Of a stretch of DNA of 64,000 nt, positions 51,012-59,950 are shown piece by piece. The notes below the pieces were generated by a model. The model ran no database searches. It saw only the letters and a program-made list of their open reading frames with translations, and was not told the DNA's origin. Location: NCBI GenBank assembly GCA_910579545.1, contig CAJTVI010000007.1:1-64000 (forward strand), read 5' to 3'. The first letter of the stretch is position 1. The number at the start of each line of letters is the position of its first letter. This DNA comes from an uncultured Oscillospiraceae bacterium (GTDB lineage Bacteria; Bacillota; Clostridia; Oscillospirales; Ruminococcaceae). The translations under genes were made by a program, and so were the position numbers.

Positions 51012-52364
51012 TTACCCCTCGCGGGTGTCCACCGGCGGGCGGCCGATGGATTCGTACCGCAGCCTTGCCCCGCTTTTTTGTACCTCTTCGGGCGAAAAGC
51101 AGTTGCGGCCGTCCAGCACTAAGGGCAGGGCCATCTGCTCCTCAAAGGTTTTGGGGTCGAGGGCGCGCACCTCGGGCCACTCGGTAAAGATCAGGCAGAG
51201 CCCGGCCCCGGCCAGCGCGTTTTGGATGGTGTCGCAGTAGGTGATGCTGCCGGCGGCCCCGGCCGTGCCCGGCAGGCCGGCCAGCCGGCGGGCAAAGTTC
51301 TGAGCGGCCACAGGGTCCCAGGCGCGTAAGGCTGCCCCCTCGGCCAGAAGCTGGGGCACGCAGAGCAGGCTGGGGGCCTCGCGCAGATCGTCGGTGCCGG
51401 GCTTAAAGGCAAGGCCCAGCACCGCCACCGTGACCCCGGCAAGGCTTTTGTAGTGGGCGTGCGCCTTTTGCAGCAGCCGGCGCTTTTGCCCCTCGTTGAC
51501 CGCGATGGTGGCGGCCACCGTTTTGAGGGTGACCCCCTTGATGGTGGCAAAGCTGTCCAGCGCCTTGGTGTCCTTGGGGAAGCAGCTGCCCCCATAGCCG
51601 ATGCCGGCCCGCAGAAAATGCCGGCCGATGCGCTGGTCGTACCCCATGCCGGTGGCCACGTCGTCCACGCTGGCCCCCACCATCTCGCAGAGGTTGGCGA
51701 TCTCGTTGATATAGCTGATCTTGAGGGCCAGAAAATCGTTGGAGGCGTACTTGATCATCTCGGCGCTGCGGCGGCTGGTAAACAGCCGGGGAGCGTCAAA
51801 ATCGGCGTAGACCTCCTCCAGCACCCGGCGGGGCCGCTCGGCCTCGGTGCCGATCACGATCCGGCTGGCGTGCAGGGTATCCCGCACGGCGGTGCCCTGA
51901 GACAAAAACTCGGGGTTGGAGGCCACGTCCAGCCGCACCGGATGGGCCAGGTGCTCCTTGAGGTAGCGCTCCACCTCGTCGTTGGTGCCGATGGGCACGG
52001 TGGATTTGACCACCACCACGCAGTCCCGCCGCACGGCCGCGGCGATCTCGCGCACCACCGCGAACACATAGTCGAGGTTGGCCGAGCCGTCCTCCCGCTC
52101 GGGGGTGCCCACCCCGATAAAGATCACCTCGGCGTTTTGGTAGGCGGCCGCGCCGTCGGTGGTAAACCGCAGCCGGCCGGCCCCGATGCCCTCTTTGAGC
52201 AGCTCCTCCAGCCCCGGCTCGTAGATGGGGCTCTGGCCGGCACAAAGCCGCGCCACCTTGGCCGCGTCCACGTCCACGCAGGTCACCGAATGCCCATGAT
52301 GGGCAAGGCAGACCCCGGTTACAAGGCCAACATACCCGGTGCCGGCAACTGCGATCTCTTTCAT
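51012..52364 (-). CDS. ugd: UDP-glucose 6-dehydrogenase
   Basis: 450 residues. NAD-binding GTGYVGLVTG at 8-17, the VKSTVPIGT and ASNPEFLSQGTAV segments, and the catalytic cysteine Cys261 in GIGYGGSCFPKDTKAL. It oxidises UDP-glucose to UDP-glucuronate, so the polymer probably contains glucuronic acid or a derivative and is acidic. AAAGGG precedes the ATG. Confidence 0.95.
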   Translation of the reverse strand: MKEIAVAGTGYVGLVTGVCLAHHGHSVTCVDVDAAKVARLCAGQSPIYEPGLEELLKEGIGAGRLRFTTDGAAAYQNAEVIFIGVGTPEREDGSANLDYVFAVVREIAAAVRRDCVVVVKSTVPIGTNDEVERYLKEHLAHPVRLDVASNPEFLSQGTAVRDTLHASRIVIGTEAERPRRVLEEVYADFDAPRLFTSRRSAEMIKYASNDFLALKISYINEIANLCEMVGASVDDVATGMGYDQRIGRHFLRAGIGYGGSCFPKDTKALDSFATIKGVTLKTVAATIAVNEGQKRRLLQKAHAHYKSLAGVTVAVLGLAFKPGTDDLREAPSLLCVPQLLAEGAALRAWDPVAAQNFARRLAGLPGTAGAAGSITYCDTIQNALAGAGLCLIFTEWPEVRALDPKTFEEQMALPLVLDGRNCFSPEEVQKSGARLRYESIGRPPVDTREG

Positions 52365-52436
52365 AAGTCAAACCCTTTCTTTCGCGGCGGTTCCATCGGT
52401 GGATCGAATTTGGTTTGGATCCTTTGTTTTCCCATC

Positions 52437-53597
52437 TCACTGCCGCTTTTGCGCGGCCTGCGCGTAAACCTTCAGCATCTTTTGGGCGATGCTGTCCCAC
52501 AAAAAGTCCCGTTCCACCGCCGCGTGGGCCGCCGCGCCGATGCGCACCTGCTCGTCGGGATGTGCGGCCAGCCAGCTGATGCGCGCGGCGTACTCCGCGG
52601 CCGAAAAACCCTGCTGCACAAGGCCGGTGGCCCCGTCCTCCATCAAAACGTCCGAGCCGCCGTTGAGGCTGGTCAGGGCGGGCAGGCCAAAATACATCGC
52701 TTCCAGCAGCACCATGCCAAAGATCTCGTACCGGGTGGGCAGCAAAAGCAGGTTGGCGTGGTCATAAAGGGCGTGCACCTCGGCCTGGGGCACCCGCTCG
52801 CGGTAGTCTACCCGGTCCCACACGCCCAGCTGTTTTGCACAGGCAAAGCAGGCGTCCCGGTAGGCGGGCTCCCCCCTGCCCACCAGCACCAGCCGGATGC
52901 CGGGCAGGGTTTTGGCGGCCTCGGCCAGCACCTCAAACAAAAAGCGGATGCTGCGCCGCTCCTCCAGCACCCCGATGTACAAGAGTTCAAACCCCGGCCG
53001 GGCGGCCGCCGCCGGGCGGGCGGCGGGGTCATAGGGGGCGGCAAGGGTGTCCTTGTCCAGCCCCACCCCCACCGGCAGCACCTGGCAAAAGCCCTTTTGC
53101 CGCAAAAAGGCTTCGGCCATCCGGCTTTTGGCAAAGCAGGGCACCCCGGCGTTCTTTTTGGGGCGGTTGAACACCGTATCAAACACCCGGCATTTGAGGT
53201 TATACCCTTTTGTAAAATCGCTCTGGTAGGGCCCGTGGTACACCGTGACCAGCTTGCCCTTTGGCGGGCGGCGGTAGAGCATCCAGCTGGTAAGCTGGTC
53301 GTACTCGGCCACCTGCAAAACGTCGTACCCGGCAATCAGTTCCTTGAGCTGGGCGGGCTTAAAAATGCCGTTTTTAAAAAAATTATGCCCCGGCCGCCAG
53401 TGGATGATCACCGTCCGGCCATCCTCGCAGCCCGGCACCGCCACCGCCTGGTCGCGCGCGGGCTGGCTGCCGCTGTAGTAGAGGATGCCGCAGCTGTGCC
53501 CGGCGCGCACAAAGGCGCGGGCCAGGCCGATCTCCTGCGAATTGTAGGCGGCCGGGTCCATCACGCTGGGAAAGGTGCGCAGCAAGAGGATCTTCAT
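52437..53597 (-). CDS. GT4 family glycosyltransferase
   Basis: 386 residues. GT-B fold: N-terminal acceptor domain from MKILLLRTFPSVMD, C-terminal donor domain with LLYIGVLEERRSIRFLFEVL and the E-x7-E motif in TRYEIFGMVLLEAMYFGLP. Donor and acceptor are unknown. AAAGGAG precedes the ATG. Repeat copy D separates it from the next gene upstream in the locus. Confidence 0.9.
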   Translation of the reverse strand: MKILLLRTFPSVMDPAAYNSQEIGLARAFVRAGHSCGILYYSGSQPARDQAVAVPGCEDGRTVIIHWRPGHNFFKNGIFKPAQLKELIAGYDVLQVAEYDQLTSWMLYRRPPKGKLVTVYHGPYQSDFTKGYNLKCRVFDTVFNRPKKNAGVPCFAKSRMAEAFLRQKGFCQVLPVGVGLDKDTLAAPYDPAARPAAAARPGFELLYIGVLEERRSIRFLFEVLAEAAKTLPGIRLVLVGRGEPAYRDACFACAKQLGVWDRVDYRERVPQAEVHALYDHANLLLLPTRYEIFGMVLLEAMYFGLPALTSLNGGSDVLMEDGATGLVQQGFSAAEYAARISWLAAHPDEQVRIGAAAHAAVERDFLWDSIAQKMLKVYAQAAQKRQ

Positions 53598-53616
53598 GCA
53601 AAAAGGCTCCTTTCGG

Positions 53617-53758
53617 GAGTGTCCAAAACCGGGGAGGCGTCCGCCGGCCGGGTGCGTGTGAGCAGTCTCTCAAGGCAACAGGACCCCTGCCCTGAAAGCC
53701 TTTCGAAACTCTCCCCCGCGCCCGGCTCGGGGCCAACAAAACCCTTACTGTGGACGCC
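53617..53758 (-). repeat. Dispersed repeat copy D (inside the polysaccharide locus)
   Basis: Inverted orientation relative to A and B, with a few substitutions (for example GAAACT for GAGACT, which breaks one arm). It lies between two co-oriented glycosyltransferase genes, so it should be transcribed as part of the locus. Confidence 0.85.
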
Positions 53759-53767
53759 CCTCTCCTT

Positions 53768-54529
53768 TCAGCGCCGCAAAAGCCGCTTTTTGAGGGCCAG
53801 GTACCGCTCACGGCCCAAAACCCTTGCCGCAAGCCCGATGCACCGAAACCGCAGCCTGCGGTACCAGGGCGACCAGGTGGCCGCAAAATGGTGGAAGGAG
53901 CGGGTGTTGGCGGTGGGCAAAAACATCTGGGTCTCGTGCTCAAAGGGGCTGAAATACTCGGCGGGATAAAGGGTAAAGCCGGCCACCTGCTGCATCTGGT
54001 TGCCGCCGGTAAAGCCGTGGCGGCGCAGCGCCTCGGTGGTGTAGGCCACGATGGTTTTTTTGTTGAGGCTGCCGTCTGGGTTTACAAAATGCAAAGCGGC
54101 GTAATCCCTTAAAATTTCGCCGATCAGGGCGCTGCCCGGCGGGCTTGCTATGATCGAGCCGGGGTTGACCGTATCCGGCAGCTCAAAGCCCATCAGGCTG
54201 GGGGTGGCCTCGAGCAGGTCGTCCAGCGGTTTGAACAGCTCCACATCGGTGCACAGGCAGACCCCGCCCAGATGGTAAAGGATCCAAAACCGCGCGTAAT
54301 CCGACACAAAGGCGTACTTTTTTGCGGCATAGGCCTCGGCGGTGTAGGGGATGGAGTTTACGTCAAAGTCGTCCTCGGTCCACACCCTGATCTGCCAGGA
54401 GGGCATCTGCGCCCGCCAGGTATCCATGCAGCGCCGGATCAGGGGGCTTTTTTCGCCCCGGCCAAACCAGCAGCAGTGGATGACCTTGGGCAGGCCGGCG
54501 GCGTTGGTTGGCGTTTGCTGTTCCGGCAT
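53768..54529 (-). CDS. GT32-like glycosyltransferase (DXD sugar-binding type)
   Basis: 253 residues. KVIHCCWFGRGEKSPLIRRC near the start, then YAAKKYAFVSDYARFWILYH and GGVCLCTDVELFKPLDDL with the DxE/DxD-type site are typical of the capsular-polysaccharide mannosyl/galactosyl transferases of family GT32. GGGGGG precedes the ATG at loose spacing. Donor unknown. Confidence 0.87.
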   Translation of the reverse strand: MPEQQTPTNAAGLPKVIHCCWFGRGEKSPLIRRCMDTWRAQMPSWQIRVWTEDDFDVNSIPYTAEAYAAKKYAFVSDYARFWILYHLGGVCLCTDVELFKPLDDLLEATPSLMGFELPDTVNPGSIIASPPGSALIGEILRDYAALHFVNPDGSLNKKTIVAYTTEALRRHGFTGGNQMQQVAGFTLYPAEYFSPFEHETQMFLPTANTRSFHHFAATWSPWYRRLRFRCIGLAARVLGRERYLALKKRLLRR

Positions 54530-54575
54530 GGGCGGACCCCCCTTTTTGTTGTTTTTTGGCCGCGCGGGCGTTTTG

Positions 54576-55739
54576 TCAGCCAAGGCCCGCGGCGCGGCGG
54601 TAGAGGGCCGCGGTGGCGCGGGCGGTCTCGTTCCAGGAATAGTGCTGCCGGATGTATTCGGCCTGCGGGGGCCCGGCGGGGGGCGGGTTTTCAAGCGCCG
54701 CCTGCAGGGCCGTGCGCAGGGCCTCAATATCCCCCTTGGCAAAGCGGGCCCCAAACCGGCCCAGCAGCTGGGTGTTCTCCGGGATGTCGCTCACAAGGCA
54801 GGGAACGCCGCAGCGCATTGCCTCCAGCAGGCTGATGGGCATGCCCTCGATGTCGCTGGGCAGCACATAGAGGGCGGCGTTCTGCAAAAGCTCGGCCTTG
54901 AGCTGCCCCGCCGCAAAGCCGGCCAGGATCACCCGGCTGTCCTCAGCGGCCAGCCGCTGGATCATGGGCCAGTAGTCGCCGGAGTGGCTGTCCCCCCCGG
55001 CCACCACCAGCTTTTTATCGGTCTCGAGGCCCTTGTAGGCCTCAAGGAGGTAGTGCAGGCCCTTTTCGGGCACGATGCGGGCCAAAAACAGGAGGTAATC
55101 CCCGCCCGCAAGGCCCCACTGCTGCCGGATGAGGGCGGGCGGCGCAGGGGGCTGCGGCTCGACCCCGTTGGGCAGAAAGGTGGTGCTGCGGCCGTAGGTT
55201 TGGGCAAAGTATTCCCGCACCCCCTCGCTGAGCACGATGACCTCGTCGGCATACCGGGCGATCACCTTTTCGCCCAGCTTGAGGTACCAGCTGCCAAAGC
55301 CGCCCCACTTGGCGCGCTGCCAGTCCAGCCCGTGGACGGTGGCAGCCGTGTGCCGGCCAAGCAGGTGCGCCAGCGCCAGCATCACGCTGGGGCCGAGGGC
55401 GTGGTAGTGGATGACGTCGTAGCCGCCGGACAGGAAAATGGCGTGCAGGGTGGCCAAAAAGGAGTAGATGACCGCGTCCAGGCTCTTTTTGTTGATGGTG
55501 GGCACCGTGACGATGCGGGCCCCCGCGTACTGTTTGGGGCGGGGCATACCCCTGGCGGCCCGGTTGTAGAGGGTGACCGCGTAGCCCGCCGCCGAGAGCC
55601 GGCCGGCCAGCTCCTCCACCACCACCTCGACCCCGCCCTCCCGGCCGGGCACCCGCTTGTGGCCGATCATGGCGATTTTTAAGGGGCGCGGCGCGGGGGT
55701 GTTTGGCCGCACCGCCGGGTTTTGGCCGGCGGCGCTCAT
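54576..55739 (-). CDS. GT4 family glycosyltransferase (rhamnosyltransferase-like N-terminus)
   Basis: 387 residues. After a Pro-rich start, IAMIGHKRVPGREGGVEVVV is the N-terminal pattern of the DUF1972/rhamnosyltransferase-type GT4 enzymes, with HYHALGPSVMLALAHLLGR and TVHGLDWQRAKWG. The donor domain has LLFLARIVPEKGLHYLLEAY and ASDIEGMPISLLEAM-type E-x7-E. The ATG overlaps the radical SAM stop in ATGA, so the two are coupled. Confidence 0.9.
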   Translation of the reverse strand: MSAAGQNPAVRPNTPAPRPLKIAMIGHKRVPGREGGVEVVVEELAGRLSAAGYAVTLYNRAARGMPRPKQYAGARIVTVPTINKKSLDAVIYSFLATLHAIFLSGGYDVIHYHALGPSVMLALAHLLGRHTAATVHGLDWQRAKWGGFGSWYLKLGEKVIARYADEVIVLSEGVREYFAQTYGRSTTFLPNGVEPQPPAPPALIRQQWGLAGGDYLLFLARIVPEKGLHYLLEAYKGLETDKKLVVAGGDSHSGDYWPMIQRLAAEDSRVILAGFAAGQLKAELLQNAALYVLPSDIEGMPISLLEAMRCGVPCLVSDIPENTQLLGRFGARFAKGDIEALRTALQAALENPPPAGPPQAEYIRQHYSWNETARATAALYRRAAGLG

Positions 55740-56878
55740 TCGGGGCTGCCCTGTTCGGGCTGCTGCGGCGCGGGGGCGTTTTGGGCTGCGGGGTCCGCAG
55801 AACCGCCTTTTGGGCCGGGGGCGTTTTGGGCCGCGGGGTCCGCAGAACCGCCTTTTGGGCCGGGGGCGTTTTGCGGCGGCTGGATAAAGGCGTTTTCGGC
55901 AAGGCTGTACCGGCCGCCCTTGAAAAATTTATGCTTGAGCACCCACCAGCCCGGCACCCAGATATACTTGTGCATGGCCGGGGAAACGCTGCCGATCATC
56001 CAGCAGTTGCGGGGACAATTGCGGGCCTGTTCACGCACCTTCTGGGCCTGCTCGCTGTTCCAGAGCTCCTCCCAGCTCTGCTCCTTCAGGTTGCCCATCA
56101 CCGCCTTTTGGGCCATGCCGTTGCAGGGGATCACATCGCAGAAGGGGTCGATGAAAAAGGCGTTTTTGGACATATCGCAGGGCAAAAGCCGCTGGTTGCC
56201 GTAGATATAGTTGATCAGCCCATGGTTAAAGTAGGCCCTGAACCACTTTTTGGGGCTGCTGCTTTTGAGCAGTTCGTTGATCAGGGCCTCAAAATTCTGG
56301 GCCACATGGTATTTGTCCTCGATCTTGTTGTCGGTTTTGCGAAAGTAAAAGCTGTTGTGCAGGGTGGCGGTGGCAAACTCCATGCCCATCTCGTCGCTCA
56401 AACGGTAGAGGGGCACCAGGTCCTCACAGTTCATGTCCTGCACGGTCATGCCAAAGCCGACGTCCGGATGGCCCATCTCCACTAAGGTTTTAAGGGTGCT
56501 GTACCCCCGCTGCCAGCCGTCCGGGATGCGGCGGATGGCGTCGTTGGTGGCCTGCATCCCCTCGATGCTGATGCGGATGCCGAGCTTGGGAAACCGCTTG
56601 CAGAGCTCGATGATGCGGTCGGTAAAATAGCCATTGGTGGAGATGACGATGCGGTCGCTTTTTTTATAAAGCTCCTCCACGATCTCGGCAAGGTCTTTGC
56701 GGATGAACGGCTCGCCGCCCGTGATGTTGGTAAAGGCCATCTCGGGCAGCTTGCGGATCACCTCCAAGCTGATCTCCTCCTCCGGGCGGGAGGGGTCGCG
56801 CCAGCAGTCGCACATATTGCAGCGGGCGTTGCAGCGGTAGGTGACGATCACCGTGCCGTATAAGCTGCGTTTGGGCAT
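55736..56878 (-). CDS. Radical SAM protein with repetitive C-terminal tail
   Basis: 380 residues. The [4Fe-4S]/SAM motif is CNARCNMC at about 16-23, NITGGEPF follows (the GGEP SAM-binding motif), and cysteines in LPCDMSK, VIPCNGMAQ and CPRNCW could hold an auxiliary SPASM-type cluster. Such proteins modify peptides or sugars or mature enzymes. Its place inside a polysaccharide locus, translationally coupled to a glycosyltransferase, suggests a sugar modification, but the substrate is unknown. The last 50 residues repeat the 15-mer QNAPGPKGGSADPAA (45-bp DNA repeat), likely disordered. Confidence 0.88.
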   Translation of the reverse strand: MPKRSLYGTVIVTYRCNARCNMCDCWRDPSRPEEEISLEVIRKLPEMAFTNITGGEPFIRKDLAEIVEELYKKSDRIVISTNGYFTDRIIELCKRFPKLGIRISIEGMQATNDAIRRIPDGWQRGYSTLKTLVEMGHPDVGFGMTVQDMNCEDLVPLYRLSDEMGMEFATATLHNSFYFRKTDNKIEDKYHVAQNFEALINELLKSSSPKKWFRAYFNHGLINYIYGNQRLLPCDMSKNAFFIDPFCDVIPCNGMAQKAVMGNLKEQSWEELWNSEQAQKVREQARNCPRNCWMIGSVSPAMHKYIWVPGWWVLKHKFFKGGRYSLAENAFIQPPQNAPGPKGGSADPAAQNAPGPKGGSADPAAQNAPAPQQPEQGSPE

Positions 56879-57005
56879 TTATGCCGCCCCTTTCCTAATA
56901 TTTGGATTTTTATCCCTTTTGCCCCAAAAACCATGCTCCCCTTTGTCAAGCGATGCTTGGCCTGGGGCCGGCCCCGCGCCGGTTTTGGCCAGGGGCCGGG
57001 TGCCG

Positions 57006-58247
57006 CTATCCGGCCCTTTTTTGGGCGATGGCCTCCTCGTAAATGCCGGTGAGCGCCCTCAGATGGGCCGCGGCCGAAAAGCGCTCTTTGGCAAACCGCA
57101 CGCACCCCTCGCAGAGGGCGGCGTACTCGGTTTGGGGCAGGGCCAGCAGCTTTTGCATCGCGCCGGCCAGCGCCGCCGCGTCCTTTGGCGGGAACAAAAA
57201 GCCGGTCTCGCCCTCGCGCACCAGCTCGGGGATGCCGCCGATCCTGCTGCCAAGCACCGGCTTGCCGCAGCTCAGGGCCTCCATCACCGAGTAGGGGCCG
57301 TTTTCGTACCACTCGCTGGGCAGCACCACCCCCCGGCAGCCGTGCAGTTCCCCGGCAAGGGCCTGCCCGCGCAGAAAGCCGAGGAATTTTGCCCGCTCGC
57401 CCAGGCCCAGTTCGGCCGCCAGGGCTTCGAGGCCGGCCCGCTCGGGGCCGTCCCCCGCGATGCGCAGCTGCGCGCCGGGGCAGGCCGCCAGCGCCCGCAA
57501 AAGGGTGGAGACCCCCTTTTCGGGGGTGAGCCGGCCCAGGTAGAGCAGCGCATCGCCCTGCGGCCTTGCCCACTCGTATACCGTATCCGCCGGCAGAAAG
57601 TTGGGCAGGTGCAGGACGGGCGACCGGGTAAACCGGCAGCGCTGCAAAAGGGTCTGGTAAAAGGCCGAGGGGCAGAGGTAGCGGTCGATCTTGTTATAGC
57701 TGCCCCGCAGCCGGTAGAGCCGGGCCTCGGCGGCGGCCAGCAGGCTCTTGGCCGCCGAGCCCTTGACGCACCTGTGCCGCACGCAGGGGGCAAAATGCCC
57801 GCCCAGGCACTCCTCGCAGACCCCATCCGGCGAAAGGCAGGTGTAGTTGGGGCAGACGCAGATCAGGTCATGCTGGGTAAACACCACCGGCACCCCCCGC
57901 TTTTGGCAGGGCTCCAAAATCGAGAGGGTGATCTGCCGGTGCACAAGGTTCAGGTGCACGATGTCCGGCTGTTCCTTTTGCAAAAGGGCGTCGAACCTGT
58001 CCCGCGCCTCGGCGCTGTACAGCAGCTTTGCCGCGCTCCTGAGCTTTTGCAGCGCCCCGGCCGGGCCGTTGTACTCCACGTTGGAGACAAAATACCCGGC
58101 CTCGCCGCACGCTTCGTTGCGGGCATCCTGCATGGCGAAAAAAAGCACCCGGTGCCCGGCCGAGCGCAAAAGCTCGGCCAGGGCAAAGTAGTAGGTCTCG
58201 CTGCCGCCCTTGCGGTAGTGGAACTTGTTGACCAATAAAACGGTCAT
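57006..58247 (-). CDS. GT4 family glycosyltransferase
   Basis: 413 residues. N-terminal LVNKFHYRKGGSETYYFALA and a Cys-rich acceptor-domain insert (CVCPNYTCLSPDGVCEECLGG) found in a subset of GT4 enzymes, then YLGRLTPEKGVSTLLRAL and SEWYENGPYSVMEALSCGKP in the donor domain. Donor unknown. AAAGGAG precedes the ATG. A 127 bp gap to the radical SAM gene may hold an internal promoter but none is convincing. Confidence 0.9.
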   Translation of the reverse strand: MTVLLVNKFHYRKGGSETYYFALAELLRSAGHRVLFFAMQDARNEACGEAGYFVSNVEYNGPAGALQKLRSAAKLLYSAEARDRFDALLQKEQPDIVHLNLVHRQITLSILEPCQKRGVPVVFTQHDLICVCPNYTCLSPDGVCEECLGGHFAPCVRHRCVKGSAAKSLLAAAEARLYRLRGSYNKIDRYLCPSAFYQTLLQRCRFTRSPVLHLPNFLPADTVYEWARPQGDALLYLGRLTPEKGVSTLLRALAACPGAQLRIAGDGPERAGLEALAAELGLGERAKFLGFLRGQALAGELHGCRGVVLPSEWYENGPYSVMEALSCGKPVLGSRIGGIPELVREGETGFLFPPKDAAALAGAMQKLLALPQTEYAALCEGCVRFAKERFSAAAHLRALTGIYEEAIAQKRAG

Positions 58248-58312
58248 GCCGCGCTCCTTTCGCAGTAAAGGCTGGGGCGTTTTGCGGGGCGGGGGCAGTC
58301 TGGCGCCGGCGG

Positions 58313-58426
58313 GCCACAGAAATGTCGGCGGGCCACAGAAATGTCGGCGGGCCACAGGAATGCCGGCGGGCCGCAGAAATGCCGGCAGGCCGCAGGAATG
58401 CCGGCGGGCCGCAGAAATGCCGGCGG
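58313..58426. repeat. Tandem repeat, six units of 19 bp
   Basis: Exact 19-bp periodicity of GCCRCAGRAATGYCGGCGG, six units, between the first two genes of the polysaccharide locus. Units drift from GCCACAGAAATGTCGG to GCCGCAGAAATGCCGG along the array. Not CRISPR: there are no spacers. Confidence 0.92.
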
Positions 58427-58444
58427 GGCCTGCGCCTGTCCTGT

Positions 58445-59869
58445 TTAATATGCCCCGTCCCCCCGGATCACCGCCCCCACCGTTTTAAACAGGATCGAGA
58501 GGTCGGTAAGGGGGCCCTGCTCCTCGATGTACTTGAGGTCGAGGGTCATCCATTCGTCAAAGCTGAGGTTCGAGCGGCCGCTCACCTGCCAGTAGCAGGT
58601 AAGCCCCGGCCGCACGGCCAGCCGGCCCCACTCCCAGTCGTTGTACTGCTCCACCTCCCGGGGCAGGGGCGGGCGGGGACCCACCACGCTCATGTCCCCC
58701 TTGAGGATGTTGAAGAGCTGGGGCAGTTCGTCGATGCTGGTGCGGCGCAAAAACCGCCCCGCCGGGGTGATGCGGGGGTCGTGGGCCATCTTGAAGGCGG
58801 GGCCGTCCGCCTCGTTGAACTGGGCCAGCTCGGCCAGCCGGGCCTCGGCGTCCTTGTACATCGAGCGGAACTTGTACATATCGAATTCCCGGCCGCCCAG
58901 CCCGCAGCGCCGCTGCTTAAAGATGACCGGCCCCGGGCTGGACAGCTTGACCGCCACCGCAGCCCCCAGCATGACCGGCGAGAGCAGCACCAGCGCCAGC
59001 GCCGAGGCCACAAGGTCAAAGCAGCGCTTGGCCGCCGCCCAAGCGGGGCCGCGGCCGGGGGCCCGGCGCACGTTGAGCAGCTTGAGGCCGGCGATGTTTT
59101 CCACCGTAGGGGCGGCGGGGATAAAATCGTTGTAGGTGGGGATGATGGAAATTTTGGCCCCGTACCGCCCGGCGGCGGACACCAGCCCCCCGATCAGCCC
59201 CGCGTCCTGCGCGGGCAGGGCCACCACCACCTCTTCGACCTTTTCGGTTTGCAAAATGCCGCGAAACGCCTTTACCGGGCCGCGCCAGCGGCCAAGGCTC
59301 TCGTCCGGCAGGGGCTGGTCGGCCAGGTAGCCAAGGTAAACATAGCCAAGCCACGGGCGGGCCGTGATCTCGGCATAATAGCGCTGGGCCAGCGCGCCGC
59401 TGCCCACCAGCAGCACCGAGCGGGTGTTGCGCCCGCGCGAGCGCACATACCGCAAGAGCGCCCGCAGCACCACCCGCTTGCCCAGCAGCCCGGCCATGGA
59501 AAACAGGTAGAAAAAGGCCAGCTGGGTGCGGGCAAAATCGCCCCATTTGAGCAGGTAGAGCCCGGTGCCGAGCGCCAGCACCCCCACCCCGTTGGCGCAA
59601 AACAGGGTAACGGCCTCCCGCCAGAAGCTGCGGAAGCGGTAGCTGCCGTACAGCCGCAGGGCCGCAAACACCAGCACCATCGCGGTAGCATATCCCAGGG
59701 CGGTTTCTCCGTAGTGGTACCGCCCGCCCCAGAGCATCAGCTGCCCCACCCCGCCCAGCACGGTCTGGCGCAGGTAGATGGAGAGCAGATACGAAACGGC
59801 GAGCACCAGCCAGTCCAGCACAAGGTTGACGGCGTTAAAGAGCTTTTGGTGCTTGCTGGTAAGGTTCAC
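58445..59869 (-). CDS. Undecaprenyl-phosphate sugar phosphotransferase (initiating transferase)
   Basis: 474 residues: four to five N-terminal helices, a cytoplasmic NAD-binding-like domain (SVLLVGSGALAQRYYAEI), then a bacterial sugar transferase domain (about 285-474) with KRCFDLVASALALVLLSP, GPVIFKQRRCGLGGREFDMY and GDMSVVGPRPPLPREVEQY. It starts the repeat unit by moving a sugar-1-phosphate onto undecaprenyl phosphate. I use a GTG with GGAAGGGG eight bases upstream; an ATG nine codons earlier (59896) has only a weak site. First gene of the locus. Confidence 0.9.
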   Translation of the reverse strand: MNLTSKHQKLFNAVNLVLDWLVLAVSYLLSIYLRQTVLGGVGQLMLWGGRYHYGETALGYATAMVLVFAALRLYGSYRFRSFWREAVTLFCANGVGVLALGTGLYLLKWGDFARTQLAFFYLFSMAGLLGKRVVLRALLRYVRSRGRNTRSVLLVGSGALAQRYYAEITARPWLGYVYLGYLADQPLPDESLGRWRGPVKAFRGILQTEKVEEVVVALPAQDAGLIGGLVSAAGRYGAKISIIPTYNDFIPAAPTVENIAGLKLLNVRRAPGRGPAWAAAKRCFDLVASALALVLLSPVMLGAAVAVKLSSPGPVIFKQRRCGLGGREFDMYKFRSMYKDAEARLAELAQFNEADGPAFKMAHDPRITPAGRFLRRTSIDELPQLFNILKGDMSVVGPRPPLPREVEQYNDWEWGRLAVRPGLTCYWQVSGRSNLSFDEWMTLDLKYIEEQGPLTDLSILFKTVGAVIRGDGAY

Positions 59870-59921
59870 ATCGCCATCCCCTTCCTGTACCGGCATGGGC
59901 GCACTCTCTCAGTATTCCCTT

Positions 59922-59950
59922 ATTATACAAAAAAACGCCCCCTTTTGCAA
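59922..59950 (-). promoter_or_regulatory. Promoter of the polysaccharide locus
   Basis: TTGCAA and a perfect TATAAT with a 17-base spacer on the minus strand, about 55 bp before the first gene. The -35 box lies inside the downstream arm of a terminator hairpin and the spacer contains its T-run. Confidence 0.75.

Noticed and set aside
51453..53969. An 838-codon open frame on the plus strand over ugd and a GT4 gene (also frames of more than 500 codons opposite phoR/Na-Pi, the CstA-like gene, the GT-C-like gene and the manC/fusion region).
   Set aside because: They mirror well-supported genes on the other strand, lack ribosome sites and recognisable domains, and are rich in Gly, Arg, His and Gln as expected for antisense frames in G+C-rich DNA.
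58313..58426. Short regularly spaced repeats suggesting CRISPR.
   Set aside because: The units are contiguous 19-mers with no spacers, and no cas genes are nearby.
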